A stretch of DNA of 64,000 nt, taken from positions 1 through 64,000 of the IMG/VR virus record IMGVR_UViG_3300036985_002432. One strand, written 5' to 3'. Position 1 is the stretch's first letter. The number at the start of each line of letters is the position of its first letter. Below, in pieces: positions 15,391 through 23,671 of this stretch. The DNA is from a virus. The notes beneath the pieces are model-generated. The model had not been told where the DNA came from. It saw only the letters and a list, made by a program, of their open reading frames with translations, and did no database searches. The translations under genes were made by a program, and so were the position numbers.

Positions 15391-16245
15391 ATGGCAAATC
15401 CAATTACAATAATAAAAAATTTATCAGCTGGTTATGATGCCGGTAAAAAACTTAATGCTGCAGCTAAAATTAAAAAAGCTAAAGATGCAACTGAAGCTGC
15501 ACTTAAGGCTAAACAAAAAGCTGAAGAAGTTATAAGACTTGCTAAAATTGCAAAAGAAGCTAAAAGAGTTGCTGGTTTAGAAAAGAAAGCAGCAACATTA
15601 AAAACTCTTAAAGTTGCTGCAGGTACAGGTATAGCAGGTGTTGCAGCCGGAGCTTATATGAATAGTAAATATAATGCTAGTAGCGCAGCTAAAAAAATTG
15701 CAGAAGGTAAGAGACTTAAAGCTGCTGGAGCTGCAATGAAAATTAAAGGTACTACACAAAAAAATAAAGGTATTGCAATGAAACTTGCGGGGCGTGAAAT
15801 GAAAATGGGTGGTGCAACTAAAACATTACCTAAAGCACAAGTTGGTAACTTTGTTGATTCACCAAAAAAACCTGCAACTAAAACATATAAGATTGGTGAT
15901 CCTACACCATCTGGAAGATTTGTAAAAACTCCACAAGATGTTGAAAGACTTAACAAAATGGAAAGATTAAATTCATATAGAAGGCCTGTTGATAAATATA
16001 ATAAACCTGTAGTTAAACCAATACCAATACAAAAAGTTGGTGGAGTAACTAAAGCATTACCTAAAGCACAACTTGGTACAATTATAAACGGTATATCACG
16101 GTTAAAAAAAATATACAATGTGTATACTACAGGTATACAATCTTCAAAATTAGGTAAATTACCTGCTGCTAAAAAAGTTAAAAAAAGTGGTGTAACAAAA
16201 GTAATGTCAAAATCATTTAATGCCATTAAAAACAAAAAGAAATAA
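15391..16245 (+). CDS. Ala/Lys-rich basic protein with two LPKAQxG motifs
   Basis: A 284-residue basic protein. The N-terminal half is an Ala/Lys-rich coiled-coil-like helix (DATEAALKAKQKAEEVIRLA) with a small-residue hydrophobic stretch (VAAGTGIAGVAAGAYM, about residues 70-86) that could insert into a membrane. A tandem of similar segments follows (AAGAAMKIKG, KGIAMKLAG). The C-terminal half has MGGATKTLPKAQVG (LPKAQVG at 146-152) and VGGVTKALPKAQLG (LPKAQLG at 223-229), an internal duplication. It ends in a basic tail. The hydrophobic helix plus basic segments could suit an ejected or DNA-associated virion protein. A long opposite-strand frame here is a shadow. Confidence 0.72.
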   Translation: MANPITIIKNLSAGYDAGKKLNAAAKIKKAKDATEAALKAKQKAEEVIRLAKIAKEAKRVAGLEKKAATLKTLKVAAGTGIAGVAAGAYMNSKYNASSAAKKIAEGKRLKAAGAAMKIKGTTQKNKGIAMKLAGREMKMGGATKTLPKAQVGNFVDSPKKPATKTYKIGDPTPSGRFVKTPQDVERLNKMERLNSYRRPVDKYNKPVVKPIPIQKVGGVTKALPKAQLGTIINGISRLKKIYNVYTTGIQSSKLGKLPAAKKVKKSGVTKVMSKSFNAIKNKKK

Positions 16246-16248
16246 AAC

Positions 16249-16953
16249 ATGCAAAACAGTGTACTTACTATAAAGATTAAACAACGTCTAAATAAATTAG
16301 ATAGTCAAGACTATGACAACATTGAATGTTGGCAAGTTGTGGAGTCTTTTAACAAAGCTCAAGTTGAGTGGACTAGAAGACAACTTCATGGTATTAATAT
16401 TGTTAAAGAAGGTGATGAGCAATCTACTAGAAGAATAGATGACTTACAAGTCTTATTAAATAAAGCTCTATTAGGTTTAGATAAATATGATAATATGTTT
16501 ACTGCTGCTGAATTACCAGGAGATTACCTACAATGGAAAAGAGTAGATGCCTTTGCTAACTCTGATTGCTGTGATATTAATAGAAGAATGGTTGTATACT
16601 TAGCAGAAGAAGCTAATGTAAATAACTTACTTAGAGATGTAGCTAAAAGACCAAGTTTTGAATGGGGTGAAACTTTTGCTACTCTTATAAATAATAAACT
16701 TAATGTATATACAGATAATACATTTACTATAAATAATGCTAACTTAGTTTACTATAGACAACCAGTTAAAATTCAAATTCAAAACTGTGTAGATCCATAT
16801 ACAGGAGTTGCATCAACTGTTAATGTTCAATGTGAGTTTAAAGATGACATCATTGAAGTTATAATAGATGAAGCAGCAAGTATACTAGCAGGTGATATTG
16901 AATCAGGTAACCAGTTCTCTAGAGGTACAGAAACAGCAGAACGTAATAATTAA
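16249..16953 (+). CDS. Conserved crAss-like virion protein, possible head-tail connector
   Basis: A 234-residue protein with an N-terminal helical part (KIKQRLNKLDSQDYDNIECW, then VESFNKAQVEWTRRQLHG), acidic loops, and a beta-rich C-terminus (VKIQIQNCVDPYTGVAST, then DDIIEVIIDEAASILAGD). The pattern of aromatic and charged positions in the first 60 residues is what I associate with a conserved structural protein of crAss-like phages. The C-terminal helix DEAASILAGDIES resembles those of phage adaptor proteins. A connector or adaptor role next to the portal is possible but unproven. Confidence 0.72.
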   Translation: MQNSVLTIKIKQRLNKLDSQDYDNIECWQVVESFNKAQVEWTRRQLHGINIVKEGDEQSTRRIDDLQVLLNKALLGLDKYDNMFTAAELPGDYLQWKRVDAFANSDCCDINRRMVVYLAEEANVNNLLRDVAKRPSFEWGETFATLINNKLNVYTDNTFTINNANLVYYRQPVKIQIQNCVDPYTGVASTVNVQCEFKDDIIEVIIDEAASILAGDIESGNQFSRGTETAERNN

Positions 16954-16958
16954 AAATA

Positions 16959-17411
16959 ATGGAAAAAGCAAGAATGTTAAAAAGAACAGCAACTCCAAGT
17001 GCATCATATTCAAGTGCACCAGCAGGTGCAAATTGTGATACAATGACAGCAGCATGTGCAACAGAATTAATGAATGCTGCATCTAGTTTTCATAAACTTC
17101 ACTTAAAGGTTAAAGGATCAGGATCATTTGCTGCACACAAAGCACTTAATGAATTGTATGATGCTTTACCAGATCACGCAGATACTTTAATAGAAGGGTA
17201 TCAAGGAGCTGCTGAAAAGATTTTAGATTACTCTGAAGTATCTCCAAAAGTATTAAATACAGTTGAAGAAGCAATTGGATACTTAAGAGAAATGTATCAA
17301 ATGGTTAATAATCTTCAATCAAAAATGCCATATTCTGAAATTATAAATTCTTTAGATACTTTAAAGGATTCTATTAATTCAGCTAAATACAAACTTTTGT
17401 TCTTAAAATAA
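16959..17411 (+). CDS. Dps/ferritin-like helical protein (DUF5856-like)
   Basis: A 150-residue protein. After a disordered N-terminus (PSASYSSAPAGAN) it carries FHKLHLKVKGSGSFAAHKAL, then LYDALPDHADTLIEGYQG, then a long helical C-terminus. The pattern resembles the Dps-like four-helix fold found in a family of small phage proteins (LHLxxxSxAxHKALxxxY). The His, Glu and Asp residues could bind metal, as in Dps, but some ferroxidase ligands are not obvious. A structural or DNA-associated role is equally possible. The gene ends the basic-protein cluster. A promoter-like motif follows, ahead of 17473. Confidence 0.7.
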   Translation: MEKARMLKRTATPSASYSSAPAGANCDTMTAACATELMNAASSFHKLHLKVKGSGSFAAHKALNELYDALPDHADTLIEGYQGAAEKILDYSEVSPKVLNTVEEAIGYLREMYQMVNNLQSKMPYSEIINSLDTLKDSINSAKYKLLFLK

Positions 17412-17428
17412 TTTGATTAGTCAGATTA

Positions 17429-17449
17429 TTTTATTATATTAATTATATA
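17429..17449 (+). promoter_or_regulatory. TATATT promoter motif before an abundant virion protein gene
   Basis: TTTTATTATATTAATTATAT with TATATT at 17435-17440. A TTTG at 17412-17415 lies 19 bases upstream, which matches the Bacteroides -33/-7 arrangement. ATG is at 17473, giving a short leader of about 25 bases. Confidence 0.55.
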
Positions 17450-17472
17450 TTTATAAATTAAAACTTAAAAAA

Positions 17473-19005
17473 ATGAGTTATTTTAATCATGCCTTCCAGA
17501 AGACCTTTGTTGGTACTAATGGATTTACAGGATTGGCAGAAGGAAAATTAGGTACTCCAGGAAATATTCTTGGTGGTGGTCAATTTGCTTTTGTTGATGC
17601 TAAAACTTGGACTGTTCTTGCAACTGATGCAGACCCAGGATGTTGTAACCTTGTACTAGCTGCAGGTTCTATTTATGCTAATGACAAGATTGGTCCTTTC
17701 CATGGTGGTTATTTAGAGTCTAACAAATCTAAGGAAATCAATCCTAAGTATGTTAACCGTTTCTACCGTGTTGATCCATGTGCTCCTTCAGCTAATGTTA
17801 TCCATGTTGGTAAAACTCCATACACAGATGACCGTGCTTTATCTTTAGCTATTACTAATGCTGGTGCAAATATTGAAGATGGTGTTTATACTGATATTCC
17901 ATTAACTGATACTACAGCTCCAACAGGATCTGGACTTATTGCTACTATTACAGTAGTAGGTGGTGTTGTTACTTTTGTAGAAATTACAAATGGTGGTACA
18001 GGATGGGTAACAGGTGATGTTGTTACTACAGTAGATGAATTACTTCCAAGTGATGGTGGTGTAGTTACAAATCCTACATTTACAGTTACTGCAGGTGTTG
18101 GTGCTGATTGCTGTATTCCTTTTTATTGTGGTGAGACTTACTCTTTACGTTTAGATGTTAAAGGTTCTCCAGCTCTACGTTATTTAAATCACAATGCATA
18201 CTTAATTGCTGATGCTTACACAGGATGTTGCCCAACTGGGTCAATCACTCCAACAGAAGTTGATTCAACTTTAGTATATATTAACTGGGCTAATGCAATT
18301 GTTAGATCCCCATTAATTAATCCATTCATCTTACCAGTTGTTATTGATGAGTCAGGTGTTGCTTGGTATGCTCCAGGAACAGATGCTGCTTTCTTAGCTA
18401 ACTTTGGTGTTGATACTTGGGATCATTATGTATCCGCAGGACACGTAGATGGTGATTGTGGTGGTATGGTACTTAACGGTGCTTATGTAGATACTAAATT
18501 TGGTGATTGTACATTCCAAATTTCTGATTTCTATGAAAAAGAACCAGTTAGACTTTATGCATCTTTAGTTGACTTAAATGGTGATCCATGTGAGTTTGAA
18601 AGTTTATGTGTAATTACAGAGTGTGCTGGTCAACAAGCAATGGGTCTTGGTGAATCAGTAGCACGTGATGTAATTTTATCAGAAGCTTACCGTCAAAACT
18701 TCTTTGCAACAGACTTAAGAATACGTGAGATTACTCAAGGTACTTCAGTTTGGAATTATATTAACCGTTCTGCATTGTATACAAGATATTATATCCAACA
18801 CAATGTACCACGTTTTAATAATCCTTCATCTACATTTGATAATGACCAATACTTGTTAGAAGTTATTACTAATGGACAAGTTGCTGTTTTTGAAACTTTT
18901 GTAACAAGATGGTTAGCTGATTGTTCTCAATGTTCAGGATTGGATATTGTTAAATGTACAGGACCATGTGTATCAATTGTTCCTAATGTTAATACTTGGG
19001 ATTAA
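17473..19005 (+). CDS. Abundant virion protein with an Ig-like insertion
   Basis: A 510-residue, beta-rich protein, MSYFNHAFQKTFVGTNGFTG at the start. A distinct insertion at about residues 130-215 (TTAPTGSGLIATITVVGG, then ITNGGTGWVTGDVVTT) has the Gly-rich beta pattern common in phage surface domains. The rest contains many Cys (PGCCNLV, DCCIPFYCGE, TGCCPTGS). Like the capsid gene, it uses CGT for most Arg and is closed by a strong terminator. Together with its own promoter-like motif, this suggests a high-copy virion component such as a capsid auxiliary or decoration protein. I do not recognise a specific family with known function. Confidence 0.75.
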   Translation: MSYFNHAFQKTFVGTNGFTGLAEGKLGTPGNILGGGQFAFVDAKTWTVLATDADPGCCNLVLAAGSIYANDKIGPFHGGYLESNKSKEINPKYVNRFYRVDPCAPSANVIHVGKTPYTDDRALSLAITNAGANIEDGVYTDIPLTDTTAPTGSGLIATITVVGGVVTFVEITNGGTGWVTGDVVTTVDELLPSDGGVVTNPTFTVTAGVGADCCIPFYCGETYSLRLDVKGSPALRYLNHNAYLIADAYTGCCPTGSITPTEVDSTLVYINWANAIVRSPLINPFILPVVIDESGVAWYAPGTDAAFLANFGVDTWDHYVSAGHVDGDCGGMVLNGAYVDTKFGDCTFQISDFYEKEPVRLYASLVDLNGDPCEFESLCVITECAGQQAMGLGESVARDVILSEAYRQNFFATDLRIREITQGTSVWNYINRSALYTRYYIQHNVPRFNNPSSTFDNDQYLLEVITNGQVAVFETFVTRWLADCSQCSGLDIVKCTGPCVSIVPNVNTWD

Positions 19006-19028
19006 TATTCAATAATTATTAAACTAAA

Positions 19029-19064
19029 AAGGGGAGAGAGTTTCATACTCCTTCCCTTTTTTTT
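19029..19064 (+). terminator. Rho-independent terminator
   Basis: AAGGGGAGAGAGT pairs with ACTCCTTCCCTT (one G-U pair and one bulge) around a short TTCAT loop, followed by eight T residues. It lies directly after the abundant virion protein gene. Confidence 0.88.
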
Positions 19065-19076
19065 ATTAAACTCACC

Positions 19077-19619
19077 ATGGCAAATCACGTATTAAGTTTA
19101 GAAGTACCTACAGTAATGAATGCATGTATCTTAAGGATTGTAGATACAAGTATATACTCATCTATTGTACCATTAACATGTGCTACATTAAATGTTACTG
19201 TTCCTGGTTTTTCATATTCAACTCAAATTGATGTGACTTCAGGATTTACTGAAACATTAACTGCATGTGATTTACAGTTACAAACAACAAATTGTGGTAC
19301 ACAGTATTCAGATATTCCGGATGGAGTTTATATCATTAAATATAGTGTGTCTCCAAATGATTTAGTATATGTAGAATATAATCATTTAAGAATTACTAAA
19401 GCATTGATTAAGTATAATCAATTACTATGCAATGTTGATATTGCAGCTTGTGATCCACCAGCTAAAATCAAACAAAGATTACAGGAGCTTAGATTGATAC
19501 GTATGTATCTTGAAGCTGCTAAAGCTAAAGTAGAATTTTGTCTTGAACCAGATAAAGGTATGACATTATATAACTATGCTTTAAAATTAATGAATAAATT
19601 AGATTGTAGAAATTGTTAA
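19077..19619 (+). CDS. Fibre-related conserved protein
   Basis: A 180-residue protein with a beta-rich N-terminal domain (NACILRIVDTSIYSSIVPL, then TQIDVTSGFTETLTACDL), the motif SDIPDGVYIIKYSVSPND, and a helical C-terminal half (AKIKQRLQELRLIRMYLEAA, then LYNYALKLMNKLDCRNC). The head-plus-helix arrangement fits a trimeric fibre adaptor or head-tail accessory. It is the first gene after the terminator, followed by Cys-rich fibre-like genes. From memory, similar proteins precede fibre genes in crAss-like phages. The exact role is unknown. Confidence 0.68.
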   Translation: MANHVLSLEVPTVMNACILRIVDTSIYSSIVPLTCATLNVTVPGFSYSTQIDVTSGFTETLTACDLQLQTTNCGTQYSDIPDGVYIIKYSVSPNDLVYVEYNHLRITKALIKYNQLLCNVDIAACDPPAKIKQRLQELRLIRMYLEAAKAKVEFCLEPDKGMTLYNYALKLMNKLDCRNC

Positions 19620-19638
19620 CCATAAAAAACCAACAGAT

Positions 19639-19824
19639 ATGGCAACTTGCTTAAATTGTAAAAAAAATCTTTCATGTGGATGTCAAAAGAAAACTGCATC
19701 AGATGGAAAATCAACATGTGCTACATGTATAACACAATATGAAATTAGTTTAAATAAAAAAGTTTTAAACCCAACAAAACCTACACCAAGTCAAGTTTGG
19801 GCAAATAATAATAGTAAAAAATAA
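19639..19824 (+). CDS. Small Cys-cluster protein
   Basis: A 61-residue protein with MATCLNCKKNLSCGCQKK and then CATCITQY: seven Cys in CxxC, CxC and CxxC spacings, enough for one or two zinc ions. The Ser/Asn/Lys-rich tail is disordered. A partial CCAAC leader precedes the ATG. It lies between two fibre-like genes, and a similar Cys-rich start (CSTCNNKNCNNSTKCGC) opens the protein at 23672. It may be a zinc-stabilised minor virion protein or an assembly factor. No named family recognised. Confidence 0.65.
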   Translation: MATCLNCKKNLSCGCQKKTASDGKSTCATCITQYEISLNKKVLNPTKPTPSQVWANNNSKK

Positions 19825-19829
19825 AAGTT

Positions 19830-21989
19830 ATGGCTCCTGGATATTTACAGTTTATACCTTGTTGCAAGCTTCCTGGATATTTTCCATTGTCTTTTGCATT
19901 TGACCCGTTAATACCTCTAGGAACTTATACTTATGCAGGTGCTCCCTTTGCTGATAGTTTTGGTAATGAAATAATTATAGGTACTTGTTATACAGTTATT
20001 TTACAAAATCAAGCACCATTAGGTTTAATACCACCTCCAAATATAAGTACACTTACTTTAGTTCCTGGAGGATGTGCTGATTTAGATCTTTGTGGATGTG
20101 TATCAGTGATATGTCAATGCAGTAGGGCAACTAATTTAGTAACTCAACCCACATCACTTAGATATATTGATTGTTTTGGTGTACAACAATCAACTCCAGT
20201 ACTTGCTCCAGGTGAAACATCTGAGAAATATTGTGTAAAAACATGGGTAACAGGGAGTAATATAGAAAATTTTGGAACTTGCTTAGGAAATGAATGTCCT
20301 ACTCCTCCTTGTTATACCTTATATTCATGTGATGGAAGTAAAGTTCCTTTTAATACTTTAACTGACTTAAGTTTATATTCAGATACTGGTGTATCAATTA
20401 CACTTACAGAATATCCTGATGTATGTTTTTTAGTATATGAAAATACATCTGCAGATTGTCTTGATCCTATTGTTGTTACATTTGATGCAATGGGAGTGGA
20501 CTGTTGTGCATCAACTTGTTATTATGTAAACACAGGAAGTATAACTTATGTAGATGCAGATGGTTTAATAGTAGATGCTATTGGTCCATTAAAGTTTTGT
20601 TCAGATATATATCCAGTTGTAGATGCATTAAATGGATCTATAGTTACAGAGTTTGGTGCATGTACAGATGATATATGTCCACAATCATGTTATGTATTAA
20701 CTGACTGTGATGGTTTAGCTGATCCAATTTATACTACATCAGAATCAGTATTACCATTTTTAGGTACAGGAGCTGCATTTCATATCAATGGTTATACTAA
20801 TTGTTGGACAGTAGATCTTTCAATAGAAGATTGTGAGTGTGCAATTAGTATTGTTATTACAACTACTTATGTAGATTGTGAAACATGTGCAGGATACACA
20901 AGTTATAAATTAACAGATTGTGCTAACTCAGCAAATGTAATGTATACATCTACTGATTTATCATTATATGTTGGTCAAGTAATAGAACAAGATTGTCCAG
21001 GATGTTGGTTTGTAGAAGAATTCTTTTTACAACCTCCAAGTAATACTGCAATTGTAGTTAATAATACATTTGTTAATTGTGCTACTTGTGAACAAACTTA
21101 TTATCTTCTTACTGATTGTGCTGAAATAGAATCTAATATTATAACTACTACAGATTTATCTATAAATGTGGGAGGGGTTATAACATTAGATTGGTGTCCA
21201 GAAACATGTTGGGAAGTTTCAGAAACAAGAGAACATACAAATTCTACTGTAGTATTTTTAAAAGATAAATATGTAACTTGTGAAGAATGTTTAATAGATG
21301 TATTACCCTGTACATGTCAAACGGCTACTTTAATTAATCCATGTGTATTTTATAATATTACAGTACCTATAACATTTGTAGGTACTGTAACTTATATTGA
21401 TTGTATTGGTGAAATACAGGATGTTGAAATTCCAGTTCATAAACATCCAATAAACATATCTTTTTGTGGACCTCAAAATCAACAATTTGGTATTCCATAT
21501 ACAGTTACTGATAATGCAAATTGTAATAGATTAAGTTGGATAGACTGTAATGGTGACGAGCAAATTTCAAGAAGTGGAATGTTGCTTAATGAGATATCAC
21601 CAAAAACTTGTGTAAAAAAATGGTTAATGCCAGAAGGTCAATATGAATATATTATATATGGAGATTGTACAAATGTTGATAATATTTTTAACTGTCCAAT
21701 AGTACCAGAAATAGTTAGAACTGTAAGACCAGGATATAATACACCTACATGTACTATTGATCATTATGAAAGAATTGCATGTAGTTTTGCTGATGCAATG
21801 TATAGTAATGCATTAGAAAAAAGATATGGGATAACTTCATGTTGTCCTGAAGATAGAGAAAAGTGGGAATTAAAATATGAAATAATTGAATTTGCTGCAT
21901 TAGTAGATCCAAATTATATATGTACTCCGGTATCTACATGTTGTGATCCTTTACCTTCACCTTCACCCGGAAGTTGCAATAATCAATAA
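19830..21989 (+). CDS. Very Cys-rich repeat protein, probable fibre or tail component
   Basis: A 719-residue protein with exceptional Cys content and a tandem repeat. Units start near residues 161 (CYTLYSCDG), 287 (CYVLTDCDG), 359 (YKLTDCAN) and 425 (YLLTDCAE), each about 65-75 residues long. They share the pattern Y-x-L-T-D-C ... T-x-L-S ... G-x-x-I ... C-W-x-V ... C-x-x-C. An N-terminal domain (LRYIDCFGVQQSTPVLAPGE) and a helical C-terminal part (IDHYERIACSFADAMYSNAL) flank the repeats. The C-terminal helical segment resembles fibre attachment regions. The protein is probably a beta-repeat fibre or spike. Whether the Cys bind zinc or form disulphides after release is unknown. Confidence 0.72.
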   Translation: MAPGYLQFIPCCKLPGYFPLSFAFDPLIPLGTYTYAGAPFADSFGNEIIIGTCYTVILQNQAPLGLIPPPNISTLTLVPGGCADLDLCGCVSVICQCSRATNLVTQPTSLRYIDCFGVQQSTPVLAPGETSEKYCVKTWVTGSNIENFGTCLGNECPTPPCYTLYSCDGSKVPFNTLTDLSLYSDTGVSITLTEYPDVCFLVYENTSADCLDPIVVTFDAMGVDCCASTCYYVNTGSITYVDADGLIVDAIGPLKFCSDIYPVVDALNGSIVTEFGACTDDICPQSCYVLTDCDGLADPIYTTSESVLPFLGTGAAFHINGYTNCWTVDLSIEDCECAISIVITTTYVDCETCAGYTSYKLTDCANSANVMYTSTDLSLYVGQVIEQDCPGCWFVEEFFLQPPSNTAIVVNNTFVNCATCEQTYYLLTDCAEIESNIITTTDLSINVGGVITLDWCPETCWEVSETREHTNSTVVFLKDKYVTCEECLIDVLPCTCQTATLINPCVFYNITVPITFVGTVTYIDCIGEIQDVEIPVHKHPINISFCGPQNQQFGIPYTVTDNANCNRLSWIDCNGDEQISRSGMLLNEISPKTCVKKWLMPEGQYEYIIYGDCTNVDNIFNCPIVPEIVRTVRPGYNTPTCTIDHYERIACSFADAMYSNALEKRYGITSCCPEDREKWELKYEIIEFAALVDPNYICTPVSTCCDPLPSPSPGSCNNQ

Positions 21990-21990
21990 T

Positions 21991-22011
21991 TTTTAGTATA
22001 TTAATAATATA
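21991..22011 (+). promoter_or_regulatory. TATATT promoter motif before fibre gene
   Basis: TTTTAGTATATTAATAATAT with TATATT at 21997-22002, only 17 bases before ATG 22020. A TTG (21974-21976) lies 20 bases upstream. Very similar to the motif at 25259-25279. Confidence 0.5.
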
Positions 22012-22019
22012 TATAACAT

Positions 22020-23660
22020 ATGAAACCTGTTAATTTAAATACAGCCCCATGTTCACCAGTTTCAAGTAACTGTGTAATATGGCAAGGACCAAATATTCCG
22101 TGTATCAATCTATGTAATGGAGATACAGTATCTGATGTAGTGTTTGCATTAGCAACAGAACTATGTGGAATATTAGATACATTAAATGTAGCTAATTATG
22201 ATCTTTCATGTTTTGGTATTACAGCATGTGGACCAAATGATTTTCAAGCATTAATTCAATTCTTGATTGCTCAAATATGTGCACTTCAAGGTGTTGTACC
22301 AGGTGAAATTAAAAATACTACAGACTGTCCAGATTGTTTAGTAACTGTAGCAGATTGTTTTGTTGAAGGTAATCAAACTACAATGAATCTTACTGATTAT
22401 GTAAACATGATTGCTGCAAAGATTTGTAGTATCATTGATCAGTTAGCAATTATTAATGCTACACTATTAAGCTTAGATATTAGAGTAACTACTTTAGAAA
22501 ATGAACCAGATCCTACATTTACAATTCCTTCATATGAAATTGGTTGTATAATTGGAACATTACCTTCTGGTGGTACATTTGGAATTGATGAAATACTTGA
22601 AGCATTTACAAATGATGTATGGTGTGATTTTTATACAGCTACAGGAACTACTACTGAAATACTTGCTGCAATAGCTGCTGAATGTATTTTAGGAACAGAT
22701 CCTTCAAGAGCAAATCCTGGTGTAGATATGGAAATTGCTTATCCATCATGGAATCCAACATCTAATACTTTAGCTAGTACTATTAATCATATATGGATTG
22801 CTTTATGTGATTTATATAATGCATCTATTACAGTTGCAGATACTAGTACAATTGATTTAACTTATACAGGTGGTTTATTAACAGCAAGAATAATTGATAC
22901 AGGTTGGATAAATTTAGAAGGCTTTACATTCTATGATATGGCAAAAACAGGTTCAGCTGCTTTTAGACCACAATGTAGACGTATTGGTAATGTTGTACAT
23001 TTTAGAGGATTACTAACCGTTCCTTTAGCTTCAACATTAGGAGGAGCTGCACTAACTTATGGTTATCAATCATCACCTGGTTATGATAGTTATTTTGCAG
23101 CACCTTATGCATACACAGCAGCTACAGGAGTTGGTAGTTGTGTTATTGGAACCGGTGGTTTTATTACATTTAATCAAGGAAATAGTGTAATACCTGCAGG
23201 AATATTATCTGTAGGAGAAACGCTTGATAAAACATATGGTTTAGGTTGGAAAATTGCTGTTAGACCTATTGATGTAGGAGCTACAAGTACTATGTTAACA
23301 AGTCTTGCAAGTGTTGGTATTAATTCAAATGGAGATTTAGAATGGGGGGTTACAACTAATACTGAAGAAAGTGTAGTATCCGGAGGAACAGGTTCATGGA
23401 ATACATCACCAGTAAATTATATTCAATCCATTGTAACAAATGGAGATCATGTTCCAAAATTTTCTAATGGTTTAAGTGTATATGATGCAGCAGCTGCAGG
23501 TGTACAACCTACAGAATTATTTTATGATGCCTCAATATATCCTTTTAGTGTTAATTCAACTCTTGCAGAACAACTAGGAGGTTTAGGTGTAAGAATAGAT
23601 GGATTAACTTCATTTATTAATCCATGTACTGTATCTACTATTACTGGTATAATCTGTTAA
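22020..23660 (+). CDS. Tail-fibre-like protein
   Basis: A 546-residue, Gly/Thr/Cys-rich protein. The N-terminus (APCSPVSSNCVIWQGPNIPC, then NLCNGDTVSDVVFALATELC) is a fibre-base signature I associate with crAss-like phage fibres. The middle is helical, possibly trimeric (IINATLLSLDIRVTTLENEP). The C-terminal half (LEGFTFYDMAKTG, then PQCRRIGNVVHFRGLL) resembles receptor-binding fibre tips. It may bind the host capsule or surface. The next protein at 23672 carries a related start, so the two could form a hetero-fibre. Assignment rests on composition, arrangement and recalled similarity. Confidence 0.72.
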   Translation: MKPVNLNTAPCSPVSSNCVIWQGPNIPCINLCNGDTVSDVVFALATELCGILDTLNVANYDLSCFGITACGPNDFQALIQFLIAQICALQGVVPGEIKNTTDCPDCLVTVADCFVEGNQTTMNLTDYVNMIAAKICSIIDQLAIINATLLSLDIRVTTLENEPDPTFTIPSYEIGCIIGTLPSGGTFGIDEILEAFTNDVWCDFYTATGTTTEILAAIAAECILGTDPSRANPGVDMEIAYPSWNPTSNTLASTINHIWIALCDLYNASITVADTSTIDLTYTGGLLTARIIDTGWINLEGFTFYDMAKTGSAAFRPQCRRIGNVVHFRGLLTVPLASTLGGAALTYGYQSSPGYDSYFAAPYAYTAATGVGSCVIGTGGFITFNQGNSVIPAGILSVGETLDKTYGLGWKIAVRPIDVGATSTMLTSLASVGINSNGDLEWGVTTNTEESVVSGGTGSWNTSPVNYIQSIVTNGDHVPKFSNGLSVYDAAAAGVQPTELFYDASIYPFSVNSTLAEQLGGLGVRIDGLTSFINPCTVSTITGIIC

Positions 23661-23671
23661 AATATAAAAAT

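Noticed and set aside
15654-16250. A 198-codon open frame on the minus strand, hydrophobic
   Set aside because: It lies wholly over the Lys/Ala-rich gene at 15391-16245. Lys and Ala codons read backwards give Phe, Leu and Ser, so the hydrophobic protein is an artefact. No other gene is on this strand.
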